Positions 8,668 through 17,080 of a stretch of DNA of 64,000 nucleotides are shown in pieces; the first letter of the stretch is position 1; every line of letters begins with the position of its first letter. The notes below the pieces were generated by a model that searched no databases, was not told the DNA's origin, and saw only the letters and a list, made by a program, of their open reading frames with translations. This DNA is from CAZPRY01 sp964589175 (GTDB lineage: Bacteria; Fidelibacterota; UBA2242), in the NCBI GenBank assembly GCA_964589175.1, contig CAZPRY010000004.1, positions 102,029 through 166,028 of the forward strand. The letters run 5' to 3'. The position numbers and the translations under genes were made by a program.

Positions 8668-8696
8668 TTGACTTTGACGTTATCATAAGATATATT
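8668..8696 (+). promoter_or_regulatory. Promoter of the LacI-type regulator gene
   Basis: TTGACT (8668-8673), 17-base spacer, TATATT (8691-8696). The operator at 8693-8710 overlaps the -10 box and the start site, which predicts negative autoregulation. Confidence 0.75.
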
Positions 8697-8710
8697 AAAG
8701 CGTTTCGATA
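8693..8710 (+). promoter_or_regulatory. Proximal LacI-type operator over the -10 box
   Basis: Second copy of TATTAAAGCGTTTCGATA, overlapping the last four bases of the -10 element of the regulator promoter and covering the expected start site. A repressor bound here would block RNA polymerase. Confidence 0.65.
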
Positions 8711-8726
8711 ACACATATGAGATATT

Positions 8727-9743
8727 ATGGCAGTAACAATTAAAGACATCGCCCAAATGGCCGGCGTATCCATCTCAACCGTCTCCCTGGTTCTCAATCA
8801 AAAGGGTTACGTCGCTCCGGAAACACGCCGCAAAATTCTGGGCATCATCGAGGAGTTGAATTACAAACCGCTGCATTCCGCCCGCCAACTCGCAACGCGG
8901 AAAACCGGCAATATTGGCTATATCGTCTGGGACAGTCATTTTTCGGAAGTGGAGCAATTCTACAGCCATATTTTCCTGGGAATGGAGTACGCCGTACGCG
9001 GCAGCGACTACTACATCCTGCTGACCACGGTAAAATCGCAATTCGATCCCAAAACCGATCTTCCGCGCTATCTGAAAAACAACGATGTTGACGGCGTAGC
9101 ACTTGCCGGGCGGGTTCCGCATTCCCTGATTCAACATCTCGACGAACAGATGATTCCCTTCGTCCTGATTGACTACGGACTGTCGGGAAAATCCTACAAC
9201 AGCATCATTCTTGACAATTTTAACGGTGCCTATGCCGCCATTCGGACGCTGATCCAATCCGGAAGAAAGCGGATCGGTTTTATCGGGGGAACCTCTTTCC
9301 ACCCCTCCATCAAGGAACGCTTCCGGGGTTATAAAGAAGCACTGGAAGATTTTGACTTGAATTCCAATGGCGATGCTGATAAATATATCTACCTTGAAAA
9401 AACGGAAACTTCCCGTCTCATAGGGGAAAACGGGGCTGAAATAATATTAAGTCAGCAACCACGACCGGACGCGATTTTTTGCTGTAACGACACAACGGCT
9501 TTCGGCGTCATGTCCAAAATTCAGAGCCTGGGACTCAGAATTCCGGATGACGTTGCCGTAGTCGGTTTCGACGATATTCCACAATCCGAATTTCAGTCGC
9601 CGCGTCTATCCACGGTGCGAGTTTCCAAATTTACGATCGGCAGGGAAGCCTATATACTTCTGAGGGAGATCATCGATAATCCCAATCTACCTGCCCAGAC
9701 CCGAACGATTTCCGTCGAATTTGTTCAGAGGGAAAGTAGCTAA
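8727..9743 (+). CDS. LacI/GalR-family transcriptional regulator
   Basis: A 338-residue repressor of standard length. Residues 4-23 form the LacI helix-turn-helix (IKDIAQMAGVSISTVSLVLN), followed by the hinge region around ELNYKPLHSARQLAT. Residues about 60-335 form the periplasmic-binding-protein-like effector domain with GIGFIGG-type and AVVGFDDIPQSEFQSPRLSTV motifs, the latter a signature of the family. The likely effector is a sugar released from the glycan handled by the downstream genes; its identity cannot be read from sequence. Its gene lies at the head of the glycan locus and 42 bp before a glycosidase gene, with which it is probably co-transcribed. Two identical operators upstream suggest autoregulation with looping. 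Confidence 0.93.
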   Translation: MAVTIKDIAQMAGVSISTVSLVLNQKGYVAPETRRKILGIIEELNYKPLHSARQLATRKTGNIGYIVWDSHFSEVEQFYSHIFLGMEYAVRGSDYYILLTTVKSQFDPKTDLPRYLKNNDVDGVALAGRVPHSLIQHLDEQMIPFVLIDYGLSGKSYNSIILDNFNGAYAAIRTLIQSGRKRIGFIGGTSFHPSIKERFRGYKEALEDFDLNSNGDADKYIYLEKTETSRLIGENGAEIILSQQPRPDAIFCCNDTTAFGVMSKIQSLGLRIPDDVAVVGFDDIPQSEFQSPRLSTVRVSKFTIGREAYILLREIIDNPNLPAQTRTISVEFVQRESS

Positions 9744-9785
9744 GTTTTTTGCTAACCTTATTTTTCGAAAGCGGATTTGACCGGT

Positions 9786-11744
9786 ATGTTTCAAACACCC
9801 GAAGGTAAAAAAGTATTCCTGATCGGTACGAACTATTGGCCCTCCTCAGCAGCTATCAATATGTGGACCGAATGGGATCCCACCGAACTGGCGGCAGACG
9901 TAAAACGGATGAAAGAGACCGGAATGAACGTCTGCCGCTTTTTTTTATTTATGCCGGACTTTATGCCGACTCCCGATCGGATCGATCCGATAATGCTGAA
10001 CCGTTTGGATCAGTTTCTGGAAATCTGTGAAACTCACCGTCTCTGCACCTTTCCCAGTTTCATTGTCGGGCACATGTCCGGTGAAGATTGGGACCTTGCC
10101 TGGCGGAACGGACGCAGTCTGGTCACCGATCCTGAGATGTCCGGACAGCTGGCCTTGTATATTTCCACAATCGTAGACCGCTGCAAGTCCTATCCGCATA
10201 TTCTGGCCTGGGTCCTTTCAAATGAACTACCCAACTATGTCCGGGACGGAAGTCCGGCAGAGATAGCCCATTGGACCGAAGAAATCATCGCGCTGATAAA
10301 ATCCCTGGATCCGCAGCGGCCGGTGTCCATCGGGGACGGCGCCTGGGCTCCGGAACTCAACGCCGAAGAATCCCGCTTCCACCTGCGGCTCCTCAACAAA
10401 CATCAGGACTTCGTCGGTTTGCATTATTACCCGCGCGGCCTGAGCCCCTGGCATCACAGCTATACGACCGCCTTCCGGTTGCGGATGGCGGCAGAATGGA
10501 AGAAGCCCGTCCTTGTCGAGGAATTCGGAACCTCCACTACCTTAGCTTCCGAGGAGAATCAGGCCCACTATTTTCGATCCGTATTCTACAGTTCCCTGGT
10601 TAACAATGCCCGGGGCGCAATTAGCTGGTGTTTGAACGATTTCGATTTTGAGAACAAGCGCCCGTATTCACATCATCCTTACGAAGAGCGGTTCGGCATT
10701 GTGCACACGGATAAAAGCCTCAAACCGGCGGCGGCTGAATTCGACAGCTTTCGAAAATCAACCGAACTCATCCTCCGGGACGGGAGCCGAAAGATCGAGT
10801 ACAATGCCTGTCTGCTGATCCCCTCATACTATTATTATCCTTATCCCTACCTTTTTCAGCATCAACGGGTGGATTGGCACAATTTCTACCTGGAGACCTT
10901 CACGCTTCTAAAAAGAGCCAACATCGAAATCCGATGCCTTTTCGAATCCCCGGCGCAGATCGGCGAATCCGACGAAATCCTGCCGGACGATACGCTTGAT
11001 CCGCTCGAAACTCCCCTCCTGTTTGCCCCGCGTCTAAAAGTCCTTACCAAGCAGTTCTGGCAGAAGATTCAGACTTACGTTCGGGACGGGGGTACTTTTT
11101 ACTTCAGTTTTGCCAATGACAGTTGGATTCCGGATTGGTATAAAATGGCCGGGATCGAGATGGACTGCAAATTCGGAGTTCCGGATTTCCGGAATACGCC
11201 CGAACTGAAAGTCAAGGTCGAGCATGATTGGGGAGTTTTCAGTCGCAGAGAACAATTCATGATTCCGCTCGATCAGAGCGATTCCGAGTACAGTTACTGC
11301 CCTATCCTGAGTTCAGCGGGGGAAACGCTGATGACGGATCAGTACGGACATCCGATCCTCATCCGGAATCGTATAGGCAACGGGCAGATTTACTTTGCAG
11401 CCTATCCGCTGGAAGTTCTCTCCATGATCAGTCAGGATGACAGCTGGAAATCCCGGATCGGTGATATCTACAAATCCATTTACCGCTCGGTTTTTCCTCA
11501 TCCGGAATTCGTTCTCGACGGTGATGGTTTGGAAATGGGTGTCTGGCAGCAGGCGGATCACAAGTATCGGATCGTCGTGCTAAATCATTCCTGGAGCAGT
11601 ACGCATGCCACACTGCATATCAATGTGCTCCCCTATCGTATCGAATCGTGTTCCCATCCGCTGGAAAGTGATGATAAAAATAGAATCTGTTTTGTATTGG
11701 GTCGAAAAGAAGCCTGTATTATTGAAGTTCAAAACAATTTATGA
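9786..11744 (+). CDS. Cytoplasmic clan-A glycoside hydrolase (GH5/mannosidase-like, COG3934)
   Basis: A 652-residue protein with no signal peptide, so it should act in the cytoplasm. Residues 1-330 form a TIM barrel: start FLIGTNYWPSS, general acid/base glutamate in AWVLSNELPNY, nucleophile glutamate in KPVLVEEFGTST, and aromatic ISWCLNDFDF. These are the hallmarks of clan GH-A, closest in style to GH5 and COG3934 endo-mannosidase-like proteins. Residues about 345-560 look like the GATase-like domain found in large beta-galactosidases (TYVRDGGTFYFSF, NGQIYFAAYPLEV), and a small beta domain ends the protein. With two GH130 genes in the locus, a beta-mannosidase-type activity is the likeliest guess. 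ATG 9786 is my start; an in-frame TTG three codons earlier is possible. Confidence 0.75.
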   Translation: MFQTPEGKKVFLIGTNYWPSSAAINMWTEWDPTELAADVKRMKETGMNVCRFFLFMPDFMPTPDRIDPIMLNRLDQFLEICETHRLCTFPSFIVGHMSGEDWDLAWRNGRSLVTDPEMSGQLALYISTIVDRCKSYPHILAWVLSNELPNYVRDGSPAEIAHWTEEIIALIKSLDPQRPVSIGDGAWAPELNAEESRFHLRLLNKHQDFVGLHYYPRGLSPWHHSYTTAFRLRMAAEWKKPVLVEEFGTSTTLASEENQAHYFRSVFYSSLVNNARGAISWCLNDFDFENKRPYSHHPYEERFGIVHTDKSLKPAAAEFDSFRKSTELILRDGSRKIEYNACLLIPSYYYYPYPYLFQHQRVDWHNFYLETFTLLKRANIEIRCLFESPAQIGESDEILPDDTLDPLETPLLFAPRLKVLTKQFWQKIQTYVRDGGTFYFSFANDSWIPDWYKMAGIEMDCKFGVPDFRNTPELKVKVEHDWGVFSRREQFMIPLDQSDSEYSYCPILSSAGETLMTDQYGHPILIRNRIGNGQIYFAAYPLEVLSMISQDDSWKSRIGDIYKSIYRSVFPHPEFVLDGDGLEMGVWQQADHKYRIVVLNHSWSSTHATLHINVLPYRIESCSHPLESDDKNRICFVLGRKEACIIEVQNNL

Positions 11745-11860
11745 AATGTAAAATTACTCTTGAGATGTTTATGGTCTCGAAAGTTCCGAAAGGAGGTGAC
11801 CTTTCAAACAACCGTTTTTGTTAATGTTAAAGAGCAGCATTTAAAGAAGGAGAAGGAATT
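11745..11860 (+). other. Leader region of the repeat protein
   Basis: No gene. It contains a small perfect hairpin, GAAAGG (11788-11793) with CCTTTC (11800-11805), directly upstream of a T-containing stretch, then AAGAAGGAGAAGG as a strong ribosome binding site for ATG 11861. The hairpin could stabilise the mRNA or weakly terminate the upstream transcript; no consensus promoter is obvious. Confidence 0.35.
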
Positions 11861-14344
11861 ATGAAAAAATGCATTTTTGTGCTTATGTTTGCTATGCTTT
11901 TGGTTTTGCCGGTGACGGCGCAAAACGTAATTGGCAATCCGGGTGTTGAGGATCTGACGCCTTCGTTTTGGAATCCCCTGAATGGAACTTTCGGAACGGA
12001 ATTGGGTGTAGGAATGGATGCCGCTGATGTGGCCACTGGATTTCGTTCGTTTAAGATCACGAAGAGTGCCGCGACTGCCGATATAGTCGGCTGGTTGTCT
12101 GATGACAATGCCAACAAGTATTGGAACAATGCCGGATCGGGTACCTTCGCTATCAATGCATCTATCAAGACGGTTGGTGTGAATACCGCCCCGGCCAATG
12201 ATGATGCCAAGATAGGTGTTCTGTTTGAGTTCAAGACCGCAGCCGGTGTTGAGCTGTCCTCGGGAACATTATGGGCAGACCAGTCAACGGCAGATGCCGA
12301 TTGGGCCAGCCTGAGCGATGTTGTCATTCTGAGTGAAGCTCCGGAGCAGGTCTTCGTGACCCTGTTTATGGGCAAAAACGCAACGGGTACTGTCTATTTT
12401 GATGGCATCGACTGCAACACGGCGGATTCCTGGACCATGGGAATCTTCAACGGCGGAGCAGAGGATGTTGCCGGCTGGATGGACTGGTATGGCGGAAATG
12501 GCAATTATACCATGATAACCAGTGAAGAAGCCCACAGTGGCACCAATTCTATCATTATGTACCAAGATGCTGATACGACCACTGATCAGAGTGAGCTGGT
12601 ATATTACTCACAACCCTATGCAATTGAAGGCGGTGAGTGGTATAAGATTGGTGTCTGGGTCAAGACTGAGGACGTGAATACCACCGGCATGGGTGAATTT
12701 ACCTATGCCAATGCTGAGAATATTGATGGCGGTATTAACCTGTGCTTTTTTACCCACAGTGTCAATTTTGAGACGGCCTGGGGAGATATGGGCGACCGTT
12801 TCATCTATGTGGATCAGCGTGACAGCACCACCGGCTGGAGACATTATGAAGCAGTTCATCAGGCGCATGCTGATGCTTATGGTATATCGGTTCGTGCCCG
12901 TTTTAACAATTGGGTAACCGGTACGGCCTGGTTTGATGATTTCAGCGTAGAGAAGATCATTGTAGAGGGCGATAATGTCATGGGCAATCCGGGTGTTGAG
13001 GATCTGACGCCCTCGTTCTGGAATCCCCTGAATGGAACTTTCGGAACGGAATTGGGTGTAGGAATGGATGCCGCTGATGTGGCCACTGGATTTCGTTCGT
13101 TTAAGATCACGAAGAGTGCCGCGACTGCCGATATAGTCGGCTGGTTGTCTGATGACAATGCCAACAAGTATTGGAACAATGCCGGATCGGGTACCTTCGC
13201 TATCAATGCATCTATCAAGACGGTTGGTGTGAATACCGCCCCGGCCAATGATGATGCCAAGATAGGTGTTCTGTTTGAGTTCAAGACCGCAGCCGGTGTT
13301 GAGCTGTCCTCGGGAACATTATGGGCAGACCAGTCAACGGCAGATGCCGATTGGGCCAGCCTGAGCGATGTTGTCATTCTGAGTGAAGCTCCGGAGCAGG
13401 TCTTCGTGACCCTGTTTATGGGCAAAAACGCAACGGGTACTGTCTATTTTGATGGCATCGACTGCAACACGGCGGATTCCTGGACCATGGGAATCTTCAA
13501 CGGCGGAGCAGAGGATGTTGCCGGCTGGATGGACTGGTATGGCGGAAATGGCAATTATACCATGATAACCAGTGAAGAAGCCCACGGCGGCAGTAATTCT
13601 GTCATTATGTACCAGGATGATGATCTGACCACAGATCAGAGTGAACTGGTCTATTACTCGCAGCCCTATGCAATTGAAGGCGGTGAGTGGTACAAGATCG
13701 GCGTCTGGGTCAAAACCGAGGACGTGAATACCACCGGCATGGGTGAATTCACATATCCGTGTGCTGAAAATATCGATGGCGGCATCAACCTGTGTTTTTT
13801 CACCCACAGTGTCAATTTTGAGACAGCCTGGGGCGATATGGGCGACCGTTTCATCTATGTGGATCAGCGGGACAGCACCACCGGCTGGAGGCTTTATGAA
13901 GGAGTTCATCAGGCTTCGGCCGATGCCTATGGTATATCGGTTCGCGCCCGTTTTAACAATTGGGTAACCGGTACGGCCTGGTTTGATGACTTCAGTGTTG
14001 TTAAAATGGTATTGGCTGGTGGATCAGCTATCGAACCTGAAAAAGGGATGACAGCAAATGTTCCCAGCAGGTTTGTTTTAGCCCAGAACTATCCGAATCC
14101 GTTTAATCCGGAAACCACGATTGAATATGCTTTACCAAGTCAGAGTAAAGTAACGCTGACGGTTTTCAACGTTCTTGGACAGAAGGTGAGAACCTTGACT
14201 AACACTGTCCAGCCGGCAGGTCATTATTCGGTTGTCTGGGATTCCAGGAACGAGCAGGCTGAGCTCGTACCAACGGGTGTCTACTTCTATGTAATCAGCA
14301 CAAATGAACAACGCATCTCGAAGAAAATGGTCCTGATGCGCTAA
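11861..14344 (+). CDS. Secreted protein with two 350-residue carbohydrate-binding-like repeats and type A sorting domain
   Basis: An 827-residue secreted protein. Residues 1-21 are a clear signal peptide ending VTAQ. Two near-identical units of 350 residues follow (about 24-373 and 374-723). Each unit has two jelly-roll-like halves beginning NPGVEDLTPSFWNPLNG and FNGGAEDVAGWMDWYGG, with blocks such as YYSQPYAIEGGEWYKIGVWVKTEDVN that are typical of CenC/CBM4_9-type carbohydrate-binding modules. The last 85 residues, from NYPNPFNPET at N743 to SKKMVLMR, are the type A C-terminal sorting domain used for secretion and surface attachment by a type IX-like system. No catalytic domain is seen, so a binding or structural role at the cell surface is likely. 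The gene has a strong ribosome binding site and its own terminator, which suggests a highly expressed monocistronic unit. Confidence 0.85.
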   Translation: MKKCIFVLMFAMLLVLPVTAQNVIGNPGVEDLTPSFWNPLNGTFGTELGVGMDAADVATGFRSFKITKSAATADIVGWLSDDNANKYWNNAGSGTFAINASIKTVGVNTAPANDDAKIGVLFEFKTAAGVELSSGTLWADQSTADADWASLSDVVILSEAPEQVFVTLFMGKNATGTVYFDGIDCNTADSWTMGIFNGGAEDVAGWMDWYGGNGNYTMITSEEAHSGTNSIIMYQDADTTTDQSELVYYSQPYAIEGGEWYKIGVWVKTEDVNTTGMGEFTYANAENIDGGINLCFFTHSVNFETAWGDMGDRFIYVDQRDSTTGWRHYEAVHQAHADAYGISVRARFNNWVTGTAWFDDFSVEKIIVEGDNVMGNPGVEDLTPSFWNPLNGTFGTELGVGMDAADVATGFRSFKITKSAATADIVGWLSDDNANKYWNNAGSGTFAINASIKTVGVNTAPANDDAKIGVLFEFKTAAGVELSSGTLWADQSTADADWASLSDVVILSEAPEQVFVTLFMGKNATGTVYFDGIDCNTADSWTMGIFNGGAEDVAGWMDWYGGNGNYTMITSEEAHGGSNSVIMYQDDDLTTDQSELVYYSQPYAIEGGEWYKIGVWVKTEDVNTTGMGEFTYPCAENIDGGINLCFFTHSVNFETAWGDMGDRFIYVDQRDSTTGWRLYEGVHQASADAYGISVRARFNNWVTGTAWFDDFSVVKMVLAGGSAIEPEKGMTANVPSRFVLAQNYPNPFNPETTIEYALPSQSKVTLTVFNVLGQKVRTLTNTVQPAGHYSVVWDSRNEQAELVPTGVYFYVISTNEQRISKKMVLMR
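11929..12978 (+). repeat. Tandem repeat unit 1 (1,050 bp)
   Basis: First of two in-frame tandem units with a period of exactly 1,050 bp. Bases 11969-12535 (567 bp) show no difference from 13019-13585, whereas the remainder of the unit has many, partly synonymous, differences. Confidence 0.9.
12979..14028 (+). repeat. Tandem repeat unit 2 (1,050 bp)
   Basis: Second unit. Its first half is identical to unit 1 over 567 bp; its second half (from 13586) has drifted, for example SGTNSIIMYQDAD in unit 1 against GGSNSVIMYQDDD here. Confidence 0.9.
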
Positions 14345-14357
14345 CTCCTGTACAAGC

Positions 14358-14400
14358 AATCCTCCGGGCGTATGTCAATACTCCCGGAGGATTATTTTTC
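14358..14400 (+). terminator. Strong Rho-independent terminator
   Basis: An 11-bp perfect stem, AATCCTCCGGG (14358-14368) with CCCGGAGGATT (14383-14393), then ATTTTTC. It separates the repeat-protein transcript from the TonB-receptor operon. Confidence 0.85.
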
Positions 14401-14421
14401 AAAACTGTGGAGAGGTCTTTT

Positions 14422-17073
14422 ATGAGACGTGCAACACGAGCGTTCGTTATAGGGTTAATTTTTTCTCTTGCTTCCTTATTTGCTGGCACCACAGGAAAGA
14501 TTTCAGGGAGAATCATCGATAACGATACCGGCCAGGCGCTCCTCGGCGTCAATGTGATCCTGGAGGGTACGAATCAGGGCGCCGCGACAGACCAGGAGGG
14601 TTCCTACTCCATTCTAAATGTGATGCCGGGAAAATACTCACTGCGTGCAAGCATGATCGGGTATCAGCGTGTTGTGCAAACGGAAGTCCTCGTCATGGTG
14701 GATTTGACAACCCCGGTTAATTTTGAGCTGGCCACAACGATTCTGGAAGGCGAGGAAGTAATTGTCGTCGCCCAGATGCCGACCGTCAAGAAGGATGTTA
14801 CTTCGACCTCCTTCCGCGTCAACTCAGATCAGATCCAGCAGTTGCAGGTCCAGAATCTAAGTGAGATTGTTAATCTTCAGGCCGGCGTTATTGATGGGCA
14901 TTTCCGGGGCGGTCGTGCCGGAGAGGTTATGTACATTGTAGATGGCGTTCCGATGAATGATGCCTATTCAGGTGATAATCTTTTTGACGTTGAAAGCGAT
15001 ATGATCCAGGAAGTCGAAGTTATCAGCGGGACCTTTAACGCAGAATATGGTCAGGCGATGTCCGGAATCGTCAACATCGTGACCAAGGAAGGACAAAAAT
15101 ATTATTCGGGAAAAGTATCCCTCTATGCCGGTGACTATTTGAGCAGCCACACGAAAGCATTCATGAATATTAACGATGTAAATCCTGCTTCAATTACCAA
15201 TCTCCAGGTGAGTTTAAGCGGACCGGTTCCATTATTGAAGGAGAGAATGTCTTTTTCGATAATAGGCAGAGTATACGGCAGTGATGGCTGGCAGTACGGC
15301 CGGCGCATTTTTCGCCCCAATGATTATTCATATTTTTCGGAAAACCCCAACGAGCAGTTTATTCACTCCACCGGTGACAGTGTCTATGTTCCGATGAATC
15401 CGGATTCAAAAAAATCCCTGCAAGGAAAACTCAGCTTTAAATTGTCAACCCGGGATAAGATAAACTATACCGGTTTTTTCGAAGATGAAGAACATCGCGA
15501 TTTTGATCGTCTGTTTAAATATAATCCCGATGGAAATTACCATCATGAGAGTAGCAGCTATCAACATGCACTTCAATACACTCATATGTTTGGACAATCG
15601 ACATTCTTGACAGCCAATGCCTCAGAATCTTTTACAGAATATGCTCAGTATGTGTATAAAAACCCCTATGATCCAAGATATGTCCCCCTTGAATATCTGA
15701 CTCAAAACAATTCGAACGGTTTCGCCACCGGCGGTATGCGCATGTGGCATCATTTCCGGGATAACAGAACCCGAATTTTAAAAACCGATTTACGCAGCCA
15801 GATCACAAAAAATCAGACGGTTGGACTGGGATTCAGTTATAAAAAAATCAAACTTTGGCTGCATGAGTATCAAATCTATTATGATGAAAATTATGAAATC
15901 CAGATCCCTTCGGATTCCTCCTGGTACAATAATACCTATACTCACGAACCGGAAGAAATTTCGGCGTATATTCAGGATAAACTTGAATTAGGTGAAATGA
16001 TTATTAATCTGGGTCTCCGTTACGATTATTTTAATCCCGATGGAGTTGTACCGGATAACTTTTATAACACTGTTGGAGCTCCTAAAAGAACTGCAAAAAC
16101 TTCCAGCCAGATGAGTCCGAGAATTGGCATCGCTTACCCCATCTCCGATCAGGGAGTTATCCACTTTTCCTATGGACATTTTTTCCAGATACCCAATTAT
16201 GAACATCTCTACATCAACCCGGATTTTGAAGTATCGCTGATCCAGTTGAAAGGTGATCAACCGCCGCGGGGAAGTTTTAATATAATGGGAAATGCCGAAC
16301 TGAAACCGGAGAAGACCGTCAGTTATGAAATCGGCATTAAACAGGGAATCACATCCGATCTTACCATTGATGTGACTGGTTTTAATAAAGACATCCGTGA
16401 TTTAATCGGACAGATTACATTACAGAATATATACGGAGGAAAATTCTGGCATTTTATTAACCGGGATTATGCAAATGTCAAAGGAATTACGGTTGCGCTG
16501 GAAATGCGTGAGGCTCCCGGATCTGTCGGATTTTCAGTTGATTATACCTATCAGTCCGCCACCGGAAACGCATCTGACCCGTTGGACGAATCGAAAAACC
16601 AGGAATCGGAGCCCCCGATTCAATCCGAAAAGAAGCGCCAGCCCCTGAACTGGGATCAAACCCATTCACTGAATTTGACGGCAACAACAACTCAAATGGG
16701 CTGTCATATCAGCGTAATTGGAAAAATTGGCAGCGGATTTCCTTATACTCGTGAATCCCCCCGCTATAACAACCGTATTTTAAATGGTGAACGCAAACCG
16801 ATGACGATGACATTTGATTTGAATATCATCAAGGATTTTCAATTGAATTCATTTACAATTTCACCGTTTCTTAAAATTACCAATTTACTTGACAGAAAGA
16901 ATAATAAAGATGTATATGCTTCCAGTGGAACAGCGGATTATGACTACAATATGATATTTGAGACTTATCGCGGATACAGGACCCAGGAAGAATGGTATAT
17001 ACAACCTAATTATTATTATGAACCCAGGAAGATTATATTGGGCTGCTCAATTAATTTCGGCCGGAATAATTGA
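14422..17073 (+). CDS. TonB-dependent outer-membrane receptor with carboxypeptidase-like N-domain
   Basis: An 883-residue receptor for energy-driven uptake across the outer membrane. Residues 1-22 are a signal peptide. Residues about 25-110 form a CarboxypepD_reg-like beta domain (GKISGRIIDNDTGQALLGVNV). A plug follows (DGVPMNDAY, IQEVEVISGTFNAEYGQAMSGIVNIVTKEG), then a beta-barrel ending in a short aromatic-poor strand (ILGCSINFGRNN). The plug and barrel are of SusC/CirA type, but no SusD gene is adjacent. I chose ATG 14422, seven bases after GGAGAGG; a GTG five codons earlier is unlikely. The next gene starts seven bases after the stop. Coding DNA here is visibly more AT-rich than in the genes after 26 kb. 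Confidence 0.9.
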   Translation: MRRATRAFVIGLIFSLASLFAGTTGKISGRIIDNDTGQALLGVNVILEGTNQGAATDQEGSYSILNVMPGKYSLRASMIGYQRVVQTEVLVMVDLTTPVNFELATTILEGEEVIVVAQMPTVKKDVTSTSFRVNSDQIQQLQVQNLSEIVNLQAGVIDGHFRGGRAGEVMYIVDGVPMNDAYSGDNLFDVESDMIQEVEVISGTFNAEYGQAMSGIVNIVTKEGQKYYSGKVSLYAGDYLSSHTKAFMNINDVNPASITNLQVSLSGPVPLLKERMSFSIIGRVYGSDGWQYGRRIFRPNDYSYFSENPNEQFIHSTGDSVYVPMNPDSKKSLQGKLSFKLSTRDKINYTGFFEDEEHRDFDRLFKYNPDGNYHHESSSYQHALQYTHMFGQSTFLTANASESFTEYAQYVYKNPYDPRYVPLEYLTQNNSNGFATGGMRMWHHFRDNRTRILKTDLRSQITKNQTVGLGFSYKKIKLWLHEYQIYYDENYEIQIPSDSSWYNNTYTHEPEEISAYIQDKLELGEMIINLGLRYDYFNPDGVVPDNFYNTVGAPKRTAKTSSQMSPRIGIAYPISDQGVIHFSYGHFFQIPNYEHLYINPDFEVSLIQLKGDQPPRGSFNIMGNAELKPEKTVSYEIGIKQGITSDLTIDVTGFNKDIRDLIGQITLQNIYGGKFWHFINRDYANVKGITVALEMREAPGSVGFSVDYTYQSATGNASDPLDESKNQESEPPIQSEKKRQPLNWDQTHSLNLTATTTQMGCHISVIGKIGSGFPYTRESPRYNNRILNGERKPMTMTFDLNIIKDFQLNSFTISPFLKITNLLDRKNNKDVYASSGTADYDYNMIFETYRGYRTQEEWYIQPNYYYEPRKIILGCSINFGRNN

Positions 17074-17080
17074 GAAAAAC

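Larger units (their letters stand above)
8372..8726. other. Regulatory intergenic region upstream of lacI-type gene
   Basis: A 355-base stretch with no convincing coding frame. It holds two identical 18-base operator-like sites (8462-8479 and 8693-8710) and a strong promoter (8668-8696) described separately. A possible weak promoter, TTTACC (8436-8441) with TTTATT (8460-8465), 18-base spacer, overlaps the first operator in the same register as the second, but it would drive no visible gene other than the regulator itself. Confidence 0.6.

Noticed and set aside
11827..13425. Two long identical antisense frames (182 codons) inside the repeat protein
   Set aside because: They mirror the two DNA repeat units, have no ribosome binding site or protein-like features, and are explained by the codon pattern of the sense gene.
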